A stretch of DNA of 64,000 bases from NCBI GenBank assembly GCA_017607445.1, contig JAEVHH010000006.1:1178001-1242000 (forward strand), in the 5' to 3' direction. The number at the start of each line of letters is the position of its first letter. The stretch's first letter is position 1. The translations under genes and the position numbers were made by a program. The notes below the pieces were generated by a model. It had not been told where the DNA came from. It saw only the letters and a list, made by a program, of their open reading frames with translations, and made no database searches. This DNA is from Histoplasma ohiense. Its lineage: Eukaryota > Ascomycota > Eurotiomycetes > Onygenales > Ajellomycetaceae. Shown here in pieces: positions 11,201-22,414 of the stretch.

Positions 11201-12560
11201 TAAATAATATGTCTAAGTTCATAGCATTCTTTGTCTACAACTGTTTGCATTCAGATACTCAGTATCTCTACCAAGAATTTCCTCATTATTTAATTTGAAA
11301 CAAATATAATCAGAGATGGAAGAACTGTGTGAAGAGAAGGTCAGTTGACTGTCTGTCTCATTTCAGTTTATATAATGATGAGGTGTTCTTCTTACAGCTG
11401 CTTCTTATTAACATACATGATTTCTCAAGCTTTGAGATTCTTCAAACAGTGGATGATGTTTGTCATTCTATATTTCATGCAGCATGTCAGATGCTTGATC
11501 TTCTGCATGATGATAATGAGTGAATCATTACATTTGAATCTGCTGTTGTATTTACAACTGCTCATTGCATGTGGTCAGTATTCATCACTGCATTGATTCA
11601 TGAAAATGTTGTAGATTCATCTGCTCTCTGAGCATGTTTTCATCATACTCTCTATGATAATTTTTTATATTGACTGTGTCAGATGAATCTGAACTGTATG
11701 AGCAATGCTTCTGCAGAATATTCATATTATAACTATAATCTGTTTCTTATTCAGCAGCTTCTGCATGAGTTTGACAGAACATTTGAAGACTTCAATCTAT
11801 CTATATACAGCTCTGTATGAAATAATCTTATTGAAAATCAGCTATTTTTTGAGAAGCAGAACTATAATCTTATAGAGAAAATCATCACTGCAGACACTCT
11901 GCAGATGCAGTTGAATGATGATCAACACTATATATATGATTCAATTCTGGCTGCAATAGAATTACAGCTGTCTCACTATTTTATACAGAGTTCAGATGAC
12001 ACTGACAAAACATTTCTTTACAGAGCTCTCTATAGCTGTCTATATACAGATGAAAAGACTGTTTTTTGTGTGGCTTCTTCTGACATTGCAGCTGTTCTTT
12101 TACCACATAGCAGAACAGCTCACTCACATTTTGTCATTTCAATTAAATTAGATACAGATTCTGTGTTCAAGATTATCATTCAGAGTGAACTAAACTGTCT
12201 GCTGCAGGCTGTAGATTTGATTATTTGAAATGAGATCTCTATACAGCATCACTATTGTATGAAGATTGTTGATCATCTTCTTCAAGATTTATATTCATCA
12301 GATGAGCTTTTTGATGATATCTCTGTTATATTTGATGATGATTTTGCACAGACTCTGTCTGTTGTGCTGTGTGGCAGCCATGCTGTAGTTGTTGCAGCTT
12401 GCCTGCAGCATTCACATATATAGCAGCAGTTAACTGTACTGCACTTGACAAGGAATATGAGACTGGCTGTTGATAATGATAATGTGATGTTCATGAATTG
12501 ACTTGATCAAATATCATATAATTCAGACTGTATTGACTTCAGAGATCTTTAGTAGTCAAT
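8265..12560 (+). mobile_element. Helitron remnant (Rep/HUH plus Pif1-type helicase), decayed
   Basis: One long broken frame matches the fungal Helitron RepHel order. A Cys-rich N-terminus lies at 8491-8900. A FTSFKYKQNPHLN and QIQRELYHL segment is at 9240-9360. LHYVLLFSSEDYDWHV is at about 9838-9880. The HUH box FHMHLLIW is at 10525-10548 and KYINKYIYK at about 10948. LYQEFPHYLI and LQLLLINIHDFSSFE lie around 11270-11440. The helicase follows: TDKTFLY (Walker A of type GGTGKTFLY, with Gly positions changed to Asp) at about 12000, SSDIAAVLLPHSRTAHSHF at 12080, DDDFAQTLSVV at 12340, LTRNMRLAV at 12450. Interruptions are TGA. Exact ends were not determined; the 5' edge is set where the Gypsy-B integrase stops. 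Confidence 0.85.
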
Positions 12561-14231
12561 CAGTGAGCATCTCTGATTCTGCTAATTCTTCTAGTTTTTT
12601 GACTTCTTCTCTTGAGGGCAATTACAGCAATTCCTTGCATTATGATTCTGTCAGCTGCAGTGAAAGCACACTCTGTGTTTGTGACATCAGACTACCCACT
12701 CTGATGAATTCTTCTTGAGGGGGTTCGGGGCTCTCACAATAGCATTGAGATTGATATTCATTACATTCAGATGTCTTGATGATGAAGCAGTGAATGTAGA
12801 TGTGAGTCTTTTTGCATTCATCTGCACCTCTGTCACTTATTTTTGCAGATTGCTCATTTGTTTTCTCAAGAGTAGTGTTTTGTACATTTCCTCCACTGTC
12901 TGTGGCTGTGGGTTAAGACACTTCCACTCAGTGTATAGATCAGTATCTAAGCTGTGTATGAAGATTTGTAGACAGAAAGATGTCAGAAGCTCTTGATTCA
13001 TTGCAAGATAACACAAGCTGAAATGAATGTAGTATGATGTAAGATCTCCTTCTTGCTTGTATTCTACAAAGCATTCATAACATTTGTCTTTGGCATCTAG
13101 TTTCTCAAAGTTATGCAGAATCCATCTTACAAAATCATCCCACTTTCATAATAATTCATACTTGTCAGACACTTCTGCATTCAACTTCTCAGCTTTTATT
13201 CAAAGAGATCTAGCTTTTCTCTTGAGAATAGATGCTGCATGTAAGATCTGCTGTAATTCAGTGAATTGCTGTTCTGTGAGCTCACACTTCATGCAATAGT
13301 GTGAACACATCTGATTCAACCAGTTGAGAGCAGCATCGTTCTTACACTCATCATCAAAGTGTGGTGGGTTAGATAGATTGTCTGGTTTGATATATTTCAT
13401 GATGATTGATGTATTCTCAGGGAACACTGTTCATGCTGTGTACACTGAATCAGGGTTGTTAGATGAGGTGTTGATGTTTGAAGAGTTGATTAAGCTACAC
13501 AGTGGGATCTTGAGCATTGCTGGACATTCAGTCTTGAGATATACATACTTCAATTCTTGATGCAGATCAGTTATCTGAGTATCTCACTCATTTCTGACAT
13601 TTGTGAGACTATCTGCAAAGCTCACAGCATTCACTGCTCATTGCTGAGCAGCTTTCACACACTGACATTCCTTCTGCATCTCAAACTCTGTTTGATAAAG
13701 ATTACACATTGTCAATATCTTCTTCAATAAGGTGTTGTGAACAAGAAGCTTGTCATTCTCAAGTGTGAGAGCTGTCACTCTATATACTGCTTCTCATAGA
13801 TCTTCAGAAACCAGTTGCATTTCATTCAATTCAGATATAAGAGATGGGTGTTGATTGAAGATGTCCATGATGATTATCATTGATTGTATGCTTTTCTCTA
13901 TATCTTAAGAATATCATTTGTAGTTGATTTTTTGTTGATATTTTCTTGATTATACAACTGACTGACTTCTTCTTAAGCTTGCAAGTAGAGTGATTCTTTG
14001 AACTGTTGTTCATTTCTACATCATCTTTCTACACTCTTGACTCATCTCATGTATGGTGGTGAGTCATCTGCTATCAATTTTGCAATTGGAAGTGTTTCAA
14101 CTTCACCACTCATTCATATGATTGAGCTCTAGAGTGTAGAGATGACCATGCTGGCATGATAACTACAACTCATGTTGTAGATGGAATTATCACACCCTCA
14201 GAAGTGTATGCTCTCTTTAGTTTAGACATGC
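12540..14231 (-). pseudogene. Orphan retrotransposon gag (minus strand)
   Basis: The reverse strand starts MSKLKRAYTSEGVIIPS at 14231 and reads, with TGA interruptions, into a Retrotrans_gag-like helical domain. Landmarks are LNWLNQMCSHYCMKCELTEQ at about 13330-13270 and FVRWILHNFEKLDAKDKCYE near 13130-13070. A CCHC zinc knuckle CFHCSxQNHNARNC follows at about 12675-12634. No pol follows it; the frame runs into the 3' end of the Helitron. It resembles none of the gags of families A, B or C. Confidence 0.7.
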
Positions 14232-14305
14232 TATCAGATGTAGTTCAAAGATTGCTTGAGCTGTTCAAAGCTTCTATACTTTGCAGCTCTTCTTATACAA
14301 ATTAA

Positions 14306-14388
14306 CTAGTGTGGTAGTGTACACCATCCTTGATAATAGAGGGTGGCGTACGCCATGGAAGAATAATAAGCCGAAATTACCACACTAG
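14306..14388. repeat. Small palindromic element with 11-bp terminal inverted repeats
   Basis: CTAGTGTGGTA at 14306-14316 is exactly inverted at 14378-14388. Inside, GTGTACACCATCC and GGGTGGCGTACGCC form an imperfect hairpin whose mismatches are all C/T or G/A at former CpG sites. The right end abuts Gypsy-A gag at a TAG that is present in the uninterrupted copy (58393); the left flank is the orphan gag. It could be a tiny MITE or the end of a larger element. Confidence 0.55.
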
Positions 14389-15298
14389 AAGCTTGCAATT
14401 GAATTCAGAAAGATAAGTTGTCAATGCAATATTCATCTGATGAGTTTGATTAAGCCAGTCTAATGCCTTGACTTGAAGTGTAGAATTGAGAAAGAGAGAG
14501 TTGAGTTGTTGAAAGACTAGCTCTGACATATACTGATGATTCTGACAATGACTCATTCAGAGTTGAAATTTTGCTAACATGTTGCCATTCAATCTGCTAT
14601 GAATATACCATACTTGATTGGATAGCAAGTCTATTGCTTGTTCATTGATGTTCAATTTGATATTTGCTTTTGACTTTCACACAAGGTAGAGTGCTAGATC
14701 TCTCTCATATTTGTCAAGGATTGAAAGCTTCTCTCTTGAGAGCTTTTCATGAGGCATGAGTGTAGAAGAAATGATGAATATGAAAGTGCTCATTTCAACA
14801 AATTGTCATTGCAATTTGATCATCTGTAGTGCTTGCTGCTGGAGGATACTTTGTAGATCTAAGTTGTCATCCGCTGTGTTTGAATGTGGTGGGTGTTTGT
14901 AGAATTGTTTGTAGTTCATTTCAATATCTAGAGACATGTAATAATAATAAAAAGAAAAGAAGATACTTGTAGACATTTGATTCTCTTGCAGACACTATTC
15001 ACAGTGTTGTGATGCTAAGCTTATCAAGCTTCTTTGTGAATGCTATTCACAGTGTTATGATTTGTAGGCATTTGAGCCTCTTTGTAGAACACAGTTGATT
15101 GTGTCTTGAATGCTTAGACATGATGGCCTATATAACTAATAATAAGAGCACTCAGGCTCATGAGGAATCTCTTGTAATGACTAGACACTCAGATCTGTAA
15201 ACAACACACTCAGATGTAAGAACTGATAACAACACACTTGAGTGTAAGAACTAATAACAAGACACTTAGATCTTAAACACAGAAGAATCAATTTGTAA
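14389..15298 (-). mobile_element. Gypsy-A 5' internal fragment (leader and gag start)
   Basis: Reverse complement of the region at 17379-18330, also collinear with 58394-59305. It includes the N-terminal half of gag (the equivalent of SREKLSILDKYKKDLALYL) and the leader with repeated CTGAGTGT motifs. The primer-binding site is at 15286-15298, immediately beside the LTR. It is truncated on the left by the palindromic element. Confidence 0.8.
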
Positions 15299-15832
15299 TG
15301 TAATGAATGTACTTTGATTAATGATTTGATACTATCCTAATTACAGATTATGAATTGATTAAGAAAAGAAAGAGAAAAGAAATCAGAAGAAAAGATTGTA
15401 TGAAGAGGATTCTTATAGAAGAAAGTTCAGAATGAAAGAATATCAGAAACTGCTTCACAGTGAAATGTGAAGCAGAAGAATATTAAGAGATATACATAAG
15501 AATTGTTAGAAACTACACAAATGTGGAGTGTGGAATGAGGGAATCATTGAGAGCTATGTGGAAGAATTGTTAGAGACTATGTGAGTGTGAAACACAGAGC
15601 AGAAGAACATTAAAAGCTATGCAGAAGAATTGTTAGAAACTATATAAGTACAGAGTATAGAGTGAAAGAACATTAAGAGCTATGTGAAAGAATTGTTAGA
15701 AACTACACAAGCACAGAGCATGGAGTGAAAGAACATCGAGGATTACATGAGGTCACAATGGCCAGGAATGAGTGGGTGCAGAAGGGGAGTTGATTGTGTA
15801 AGTTAATTACTAATGAGTGCTAACCCGTCACA
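15299..15832 (-). repeat. Gypsy-A LTR (5' LTR of a minus-strand element)
   Basis: 534 bp, TGTAATGAATGTAC to GCTAACCCGTCACA. Its right flank (GCTAATTTCTATCAG) is Gypsy-B RNase H sequence, so the element landed in a B copy. CpG dinucleotides survive only at the very right end (CCCGTCACA). Confidence 0.87.
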
Positions 15833-15929
15833 TGCTAATTTCTATCAGTGATTTATTAAGTCTTTCTCCTCTATTGCAGCCCCATTATTCGAACTTACAA
15901 AAGGGAGTAAGAAGGGGGAAAGAAAAGCC
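15833..15929 (+). mobile_element. Gypsy-B RNase H fragment
   Basis: About 97 bp matches 6908-7005 of Gypsy-B copy 1 almost base for base (GATTTATTAAGTCTTTCTCC and onward). It is a truncated island between the family A LTR and unidentified sequence. Confidence 0.8.
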
Positions 15930-16409
15930 TATAACTATTGCACATTGAACTCTGCTGAAGTTCACCCATTTTGCTAACAAATTAAGTTCACACTAATCAG
16001 AAATATTCTAGCCCTCTTAGAGTTACTTGCAGTAAACCTTCACTGATGTTCAAAGTTGTCCCAACAAGTACTCAACAAGCTCAATTTTTCAAATTAGACA
16101 ATGAGAGTACTCCTCAATTGATTTCTGCTGTCTTCATCAGTAACTGCTGCAAATTTGAAAAGATTTGATGAAGTTTTGAGAGAGATATTTGATGAATAGT
16201 GTTTTGGCATCTGCTTGAGTGAATTTTCAACATTTCATCAAATTACTCCATCAATACTGGGTCAAATCAATTCAGATTTTGATCAGAGATAGATCTATTG
16301 TATATTGATAATCTATTAAAATCTTGTTTAATTTGATCCACAGTTGCTTGAGTTATTCTTGATTCTCTGTTTGAGAAAACTCTGATCAATTTTTGTGTTC
16401 CAACACATC
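15930..16409. other. Unidentified 480-bp AT-rich segment
   Basis: This stretch lies between a Gypsy-B fragment and the LTR of Gypsy-B copy 2 and matches nothing else I recognise in the window. There is no long frame, no clear terminal repeats, and no CpG except at its edges. It could be part of an older transposon. Confidence 0.4.
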
Positions 16410-17259
16410 TGTAATGCACTCGTTTATTATTTCCTTATTATCTTCGCTTATTCTTACCTCTTTCCATTATACTCTCGCTACCACTATTTCTATATGTATA
16501 TATATATTGATGTATGTATTTCACACATCTTCTTTCTCTTTCTTTTCTTCCTTAGCAATTAGCTACACTATGCTATGTTATGCTACTATACTACACTTTA
16601 CAATATATTACTATTATCTCTGCTATGCTATAAACTATCTTCTACTGTTACTCTTCACACTGTCACTACACCTCACAGTTTCTAATCACTCAATCTTTGA
16701 GAGATGATCTGTTGAGTAATAGTCATGACCTCTATCTGCAGCATCCACTGTACTCGTGCTATCACTGAATCTGAAGCAACAAACATCATGGAAGAAAACC
16801 ATGAAACACACACTTCTGCCACTGAAAGTGTGCAACAAGCATCACCTTTCTCTATGAAATTGAATTCTGAGCATAGTTCAGAAGAGGATACCTCTTCTGA
16901 AGATCTCTGTGACGGGTTAGCACCCGTTAGTAATCAACTTACGCAACCAACTCCCCTCCTGCACCCGCTCGTTCCTGGTCGCTGTGACCTCGCGTAACCC
17001 TCGATGTTCTTCCGCTCCGTGCTCCGCGCTCGTGTAGTTTCTAACGATTCTTCCGCGTAGCTCTTAACATTCTCCCGCTCTGTGTTCCGCGCTTGCGTAG
17101 TCTCTAATGATTCTTCCACGTAGCTCTCAATGATTCCCCCGCCCCACGCTCCGCGCTCGTGTAGTCTCTAACGATTCTTACGTGTACCCCTTAATGTTCT
17201 TCCGCTCTGCGCTCCACTGTGGAGCGGCTTCTGATATTCTTCCACCCTGAACTTTCCCC

Positions 17260-17265
17260 TATAAG
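17260..17265 (+). promoter_or_regulatory. Probable TATA box of the Gypsy-A LTR
   Basis: TATAAG in the context CCTATAAGAACC, conserved in all LTR copies. It lies 57 bp upstream of the sequence predicted to be the RNA 5' end (17317) from the self-primer match. Confidence 0.55.
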
Positions 17266-17316
17266 AACCCCCTTTGTACGACCCTTTCTTCTGATTTCTT
17301 TTCTCTTTCTTTCCTT

Positions 17317-17329
17317 AATCAATTCATAA
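17317..17329 (+). promoter_or_regulatory. Predicted transcript start and self-primer of Gypsy-A
   Basis: AATCAATTCATAA is the exact reverse complement of the 13 nt directly after the LTR. In Tf1-type elements the 5' end of the RNA folds onto the primer-binding site and is cleaved to prime reverse transcription, so this position predicts the R region start. Confidence 0.65.
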
Positions 17330-17378
17330 TCTGTAATTAGGATAGTACCAAATTGTTAATTGAAGTACACCTGTTACA

Positions 17379-17391
17379 TTATGAATTGATT
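17379..17391 (+). promoter_or_regulatory. Primer-binding site of Gypsy-A
   Basis: TTATGAATTGATT starts at the first base after the LTR terminus and pairs 13/13 with 17317-17329. It does not begin with TGG as tRNA-primed sites do. Confidence 0.7.
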
Positions 17392-17781
17392 CTTTTGTGT
17401 TTAAGGCCTGAGTGCCTTGTTATTAGTTCTTACATCTGAGTGTGTTGTTACCAGTTCTTACACCTGAGTGTGTTGTTACCAGTTCTTACATCTGAGTGTG
17501 TTGTTTACAGGTCTGAGTGTCTAGTTGTTACAAGAGATCCCTTGTGAGTCTGAGTGTTCTTATCATTAGTTATATAGACTGTTGTGTCTAAGCATCTGAA
17601 ACACAATTGACTGTGTTCTACAAGGCCTGAGTGCCTACAAACTGTAATGCTGTGAATAGTGTTCACAAAGAAGCTTGACCAAGCTTAGTGCTGCAATACT
17701 GTGAATAGTGTCTGCAAGAGAACTGAGTGTCTACAAGTATTTCTTTTCTTTTATTATTATTACATGTTCTTAGATATCAAA

Positions 17782-18795
17782 ATGAACTATGAACAATTCT
17801 ATGAACACCCACTGCATCTGAACACAGTGGACAACAACTTAGATCTATGAAGCATCCTCCAGCAACAGATGCTACAGATGGCTGAATTGCAATGATGATT
17901 TGCTGAAATGAGCACTTCTATGTTCACTGTTCTTTCTACACTCATGTCTCATGAAAAGCCCTCAAGAGAGAAGCTCTCAATTCTTGACAAATACAAGAAA
18001 GATCTAGCACTCTACCTCATGTGAAAGTCAAAAGCAAACATCAAATTGAACATCAACAGACAAGCAATAGACTCACTATCCAACCAAGCATGATATATTC
18101 ATAGCAGATTGAATGGCAATGCATTAGCAAAATTCCAACTCTGAATGAGTCATTGTCAGAATCATCAGTGTATGTCAGAGCTAGTCTTCTGACAACTCAA
18201 CTCTCTCTTCCTCAATTCTACACTTCAAGTCAAGACATTAGACTGGTTTAATCAGACTTGTCAGATGAATGTTGCATTGGCAACTTATCTTTCTGAATTT
18301 GATTGCAAGCTCCTAGAAGCAGGTGGGCAAGACTGAAATGATGCCATCAAAATCAATATATTATTCAAGAACTTGAACTTTCAGTTGTATAACTGAAGTG
18401 TAGAGTATTTGAAGCTCTCAACATACAGTGAATTCTGCATTGATCTTCATCTGTTGAACAATGATCTGTCTCAGTTCTGCATGCTTCAGAATTGCAGAGA
18501 ATTCTGTTGAATAAATACATATACTCTGAACCACTCTGCAGCACCCCCCATCTTCAAATCAGAATCAATGAACTGAGTCTCACACATGAATGCAAGTCAT
18601 CTGAGAATCCCCAACATCTCAGAGAAGAATGCTGCTGACTGAATTGTCAGAGAAGTCTGCATATACTGTGACAAGTCAGAGCACTTTGCAAATCAATGTT
18701 CAAATGCAATCACTCTGAGTAAACCCCTCACACACATAAACACTGTGTCACCTGTGGATAGACAAGAACAGGGAAAAGATGAGCTCTCACTCTAA
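17782..18795 (+). pseudogene. Gypsy-A gag, broken by TGA codons
   Basis: The frame starts MNYEQFYEHPLHLNTVDNN. It has a central helical gag domain (REKLSILDKYKKDLALYL, about 17970-18020) and ends with a CCHC zinc knuckle CIYCDKSEHFANQC at about 18658-18700. TGA replaces apparent Arg codons at many places, for example two successive TGA in LQxxFAEMS near 17895. The same frame on the minus strand is at 58925-57900. It encodes the particle-forming protein in the intact family. Confidence 0.8.
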
Positions 18796-18848
18796 AATAC
18801 AGATGAGAGCTCAAGAAGCAGAAAGCTAGCTGAAGATTCAAGTAGAAG

Positions 18849-21800
18849 ATGCAAGCAGACACAATCATAGTCTCTGCTATTGTAAATAGTCTAGTCAATA
18901 TACAAGCAATGATAGACAGTGGTTTCCTTCATTACACTCTTATAGACACTCAGCTGATTGAGAAGCATAAGCTTCAGTGTATCCTCTTTCTCAAGTTATA
19001 TAAGCTCAGTGGATTTGATAGCCTCAGAGAATCTGCCTCCTACAATATGGTAAGATTTAATGTCAATGTAGAAGGACACAAGAAAAAGAATGTATATGTA
19101 TATGAAATACAAAGCCTTGAGTACAACCTAATGCTTGGCCTATCATGACTCACAGAATTTGAAACCTTGTTGAATGCATGCAACTGCTGTCTTATTTTCC
19201 CAGAAGGTGATTGTGTTTACAAGAAAGATGTTGATAGAACTGCTGATCTCACTCAGATATCAGCAGAAGTGTACAAACTACTAACCTGTCAAGTGCATGA
19301 GAAGAAGAACATTCAAGTGTTCACTGCTAGCATAATGAATATCAAAAAGATGTTAGAGAAACTAGAACTCAAGAATCTCAAGAAACTGCACAAAGAACTA
19401 TCTGAATTGTATGAAGATTTTGCAGATGTGTTCAATGAAAAAGAAGCTGAAAAGCTTCCCCCTCACTGAGGACCTGATATAGATCATACAATTGAGCTCA
19501 TCAAGAAAGATGGTAAGAACTCACAACCACTCTGAGGTTCTCTCTACAGCATGTCACACAACAAGCTTCTCATTCTACAAAAAATGCTCAATGGATTACT
19601 GGACAAAGGCTTTATTCATGTTAGCAACTCACCCACTGCAGCATCTGTACTGTTTGTGAAGAAATCAGAAGAAGGCTTATGATTCTGCATTGACTACTGA
19701 GAACTCAACAAGATTATGTGAAAGAACTGATACTCTCTCCCACTCATCAATGAAACACTTGAATGAATAGAAAAAGCAAAATGATTTACAAAGCTTGACA
19801 TCTCTGCAGCCTTCTATAAGATAAGAATTAATGAAGGTGATGAATGGCTAACCACTTTTCATATGTGTTACAGATTATATGAATGGACAGTGACTCTCTT
19901 TGAATTAGTGAATGCTCTGAGCACATTTCAGAAATACATTAACTGAGCTCTATGAGACCTGCTTGATGAGATTGCCTCAGTGTATATGAATGATATTCTG
20001 ATCTTCACTGATGAATCACTCACTGAGCACTGCAAGTATGTACAACAAGTGCTTGATCATCTATGTAAAGTCAGACTGCAAGTGGACATTGACAAATGTG
20101 ACTTTGAGACCAAGTCTATGACCTATCTAGAATTCATCATTGAAGCTGAAAAAGATGTATGCATGGATTCTAAGAAGGTGGAAGCAATCCTCAACTGAGA
20201 GACATCAGTCTCAGTAAAAGAAACTAGAAGCTTTCTAGAATTCACCAACTTCTATCAAAGGTTCATCAAAGACTTCTCCAATATCATACAACCACTGACA
20301 GATCTGATCCGGAAAGACATCATATTTCAATGAACTGACAAAGCAGATGCAGCATTCAAAAAGCTGAAGTGTATGTTCACAAACACTCTGATGCTGCAAT
20401 CATTCAATTCAGATAAGCATACAATTCTCAAAACAGATGTCTCAGATTATGTAGTAGATGGAGCACTGATGCAATATGATAATGAAGATGTTCTACAACT
20501 CTGTGCCTTCATCTCAAAAAAGATGTCATCCACTGAATGCAACTACAAGATCTACAACAAGAAGCTTCTAGCAATCATACAATGTCTTGAAGAATGGGAA
20601 TTCAAACTCATGAGTGTTGAGAGGTTCAAGATTGTTACCAATCATAAAAATCTAGAGTACTTCACAACCACTCATAAGCTCACTGAGAGGTATATGCATT
20701 GATCATTGTTTCTTAGCTGTTTTTCATTCACAATTTGTTATTGATTTGAAGTAGAGAACACTTTTGTGAATGCTCTGTCTCATCAAGAACAAGATATACC
20801 ATCTGATGACTTGGATGACAGATGGAAACATCAAGAGCATTGATTAATCAACTCTGCAATTATAGAAAGTTCTATACAATCAGATGAACCCTGCATATAT
20901 ATCAATCAGTTCTGAGCTCAAGAACCCTCACTTGAAGAACAATGAAGACTAGCAGCAGAGACAGATGAATTCTGACAACAAGTTATCAAAGCTGTACAAA
21001 GCAAAGCACCTCAATTCTTCACAGATGTATACTCAAGAATGAATATCTCAGCATGTTCAATCAACAATGACAACTGCTTATACTTTCAAGATAGATGATG
21101 GGTCCCTGATTCAGAATCTCTACAAACACAGATCATGCAAGAAATTCATGACTCATCAATGATCAGACACTCAGAATATGAAATCATGTACAACATTGTT
21201 GTCTGAGAATTCTACTGATCAGATATATCAAAAGACATACACTGATTCATACACAACTGTGATTGCTGTGGCTCAGTGACAGTATAGTGTGAACATCAAA
21301 AAGAGATGCTGAAGCCTCTATCTGTTCTCAATCAAACTTGGTGTGATATAGCTATCAATTTTGCAGTTTTCTTATCTGAAAGTGAAGATTCTATGAACAT
21401 TCTAGTCATTGTTGATCAACTCAGCAAGAGTGTAATACTACAGCTCTGTGACAAGATGGATACTGAAGTAGTTGCAGATGTCTTTGTCAGAAGCCTGTTC
21501 TATTGTATGCACAGTCTGTCTTCATTCATTGTGTCAGATAGAGACAGTCAATTCATCAGTGCACTCTGAGCCTGTGTATGCCAATTATTAAGAATTGAAT
21601 GAAAGTTATCAACAGTGTATCACCCAGAGACTGATGGAGCTACTGAGAGAATGATATAAACAGTAAAGAACATCCTCTATAAGTTCTGCAATTACATACA
21701 AGACAACTGAAGCAATCTGCTGCCACACACTGAGATTGCAATTAACAGTTGAGATTCCACTACAACAGATGTAAGCTCATTCTTTCTCTTACACAGATAC

Positions 21801-22360
21801 AACTTAGAGGTTCTGAACTTCTCTAAGACTCTCTGAGAAACCACATACATTCACAGCCTTATACAGACAGCAGAGAACATCATGAGCAAGCTGAAAAAAG
21901 TCTGTAAATGAACAGAAGCTTCAATGATCAGTGCTTAGCAAGATTACAAAAATCAAATGAACATCAGAAGAAGTTCTGCAATTCAATATCATATAGAAGA
22001 CAAAGTCTGACTAGATCTCAAGAACATAAGAATGAACCACCCCTCATGTACACTAGATTACCACCACATCAAGTATACAGTGAAGAAAGTGCTAGGCACA
22101 CACAATTATCAACTCAACACCCCATCTGGCATCCACAACATCTTTCATACAAACCTGCTCCAATCCACAGCCGAGAATCCATTCCCCTCCCAGAGAATCT
22201 CCAATTGACAGCCACCTGCCATTGTAGAAGAAGATAACAAACTCAAGTGAGAAATCAAAGCAATTCTTGACAATAGAATCAACCACCATCACTGTAAATA
22301 CCTCATCAAATGGATAGAATATAATCATCCAATCTGAGAACCTGCATCTGTCTTGAAGAA
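18849..22360 (+). pseudogene. Gypsy-A pol (protease, RT, RNase H, integrase, chromodomain), broken
   Basis: Protease with AMIDSGF at about 18908. RT with YMNDILIF at about 19981 (the second Asp of the usual YMDD region has become Asn). RNase H with NLEYFTTTHKLTERYMH at about 20650. Integrase core WCDIAINFAVFLSESED at about 21340 with VIVDQLSKS, IVSDRDSQFIS at about 21530 and HPETDGATERM at about 21622. The C-terminal chromodomain CKYLIKWIEYNHP...EPASVL is at about 22292-22355. Stops are almost all TGA. Confidence 0.88.
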
Positions 22361-22399
22361 CACCACCACTCTCAACACCTATGAGTCCTCACTCATTCT

Positions 22400-22414
22400 G
22401 GTAGAGGGGGATAA
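22400..22414 (+). promoter_or_regulatory. Polypurine tract of Gypsy-A
   Basis: GGTAGAGGGGGATAA directly precedes the 3' LTR at 22415. The reverse complement flanks the LTRs at 1596, 54296 and 59938. It would prime plus-strand DNA synthesis. Confidence 0.8.

Larger units (their letters stand above)
16908..17378 (+). repeat. Gypsy-A 5' LTR, CpG-preserved, 471 bp
   Basis: TGTGACGGGTTAGCACCCG to CACCTGTTACA. Unlike all other copies it retains dozens of CpGs. It holds three about 63-bp tandem units (starting near 17004, 17068 and 17132), against four in the 534-bp LTRs. An 8-bp-arm palindrome (GCTCCACTGTGGAGC) lies at 17211-17225. Confidence 0.93.

Noticed and set aside
1062..15832. The two Gypsy-A ends at 1062 and 15832 as one element split by a 12-kb insertion
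   Set aside because: About 3.1 kb of the element's middle is missing, and the flanks (ATTTT before 1062; Gypsy-B RNase H after 15832) are not a target duplication.
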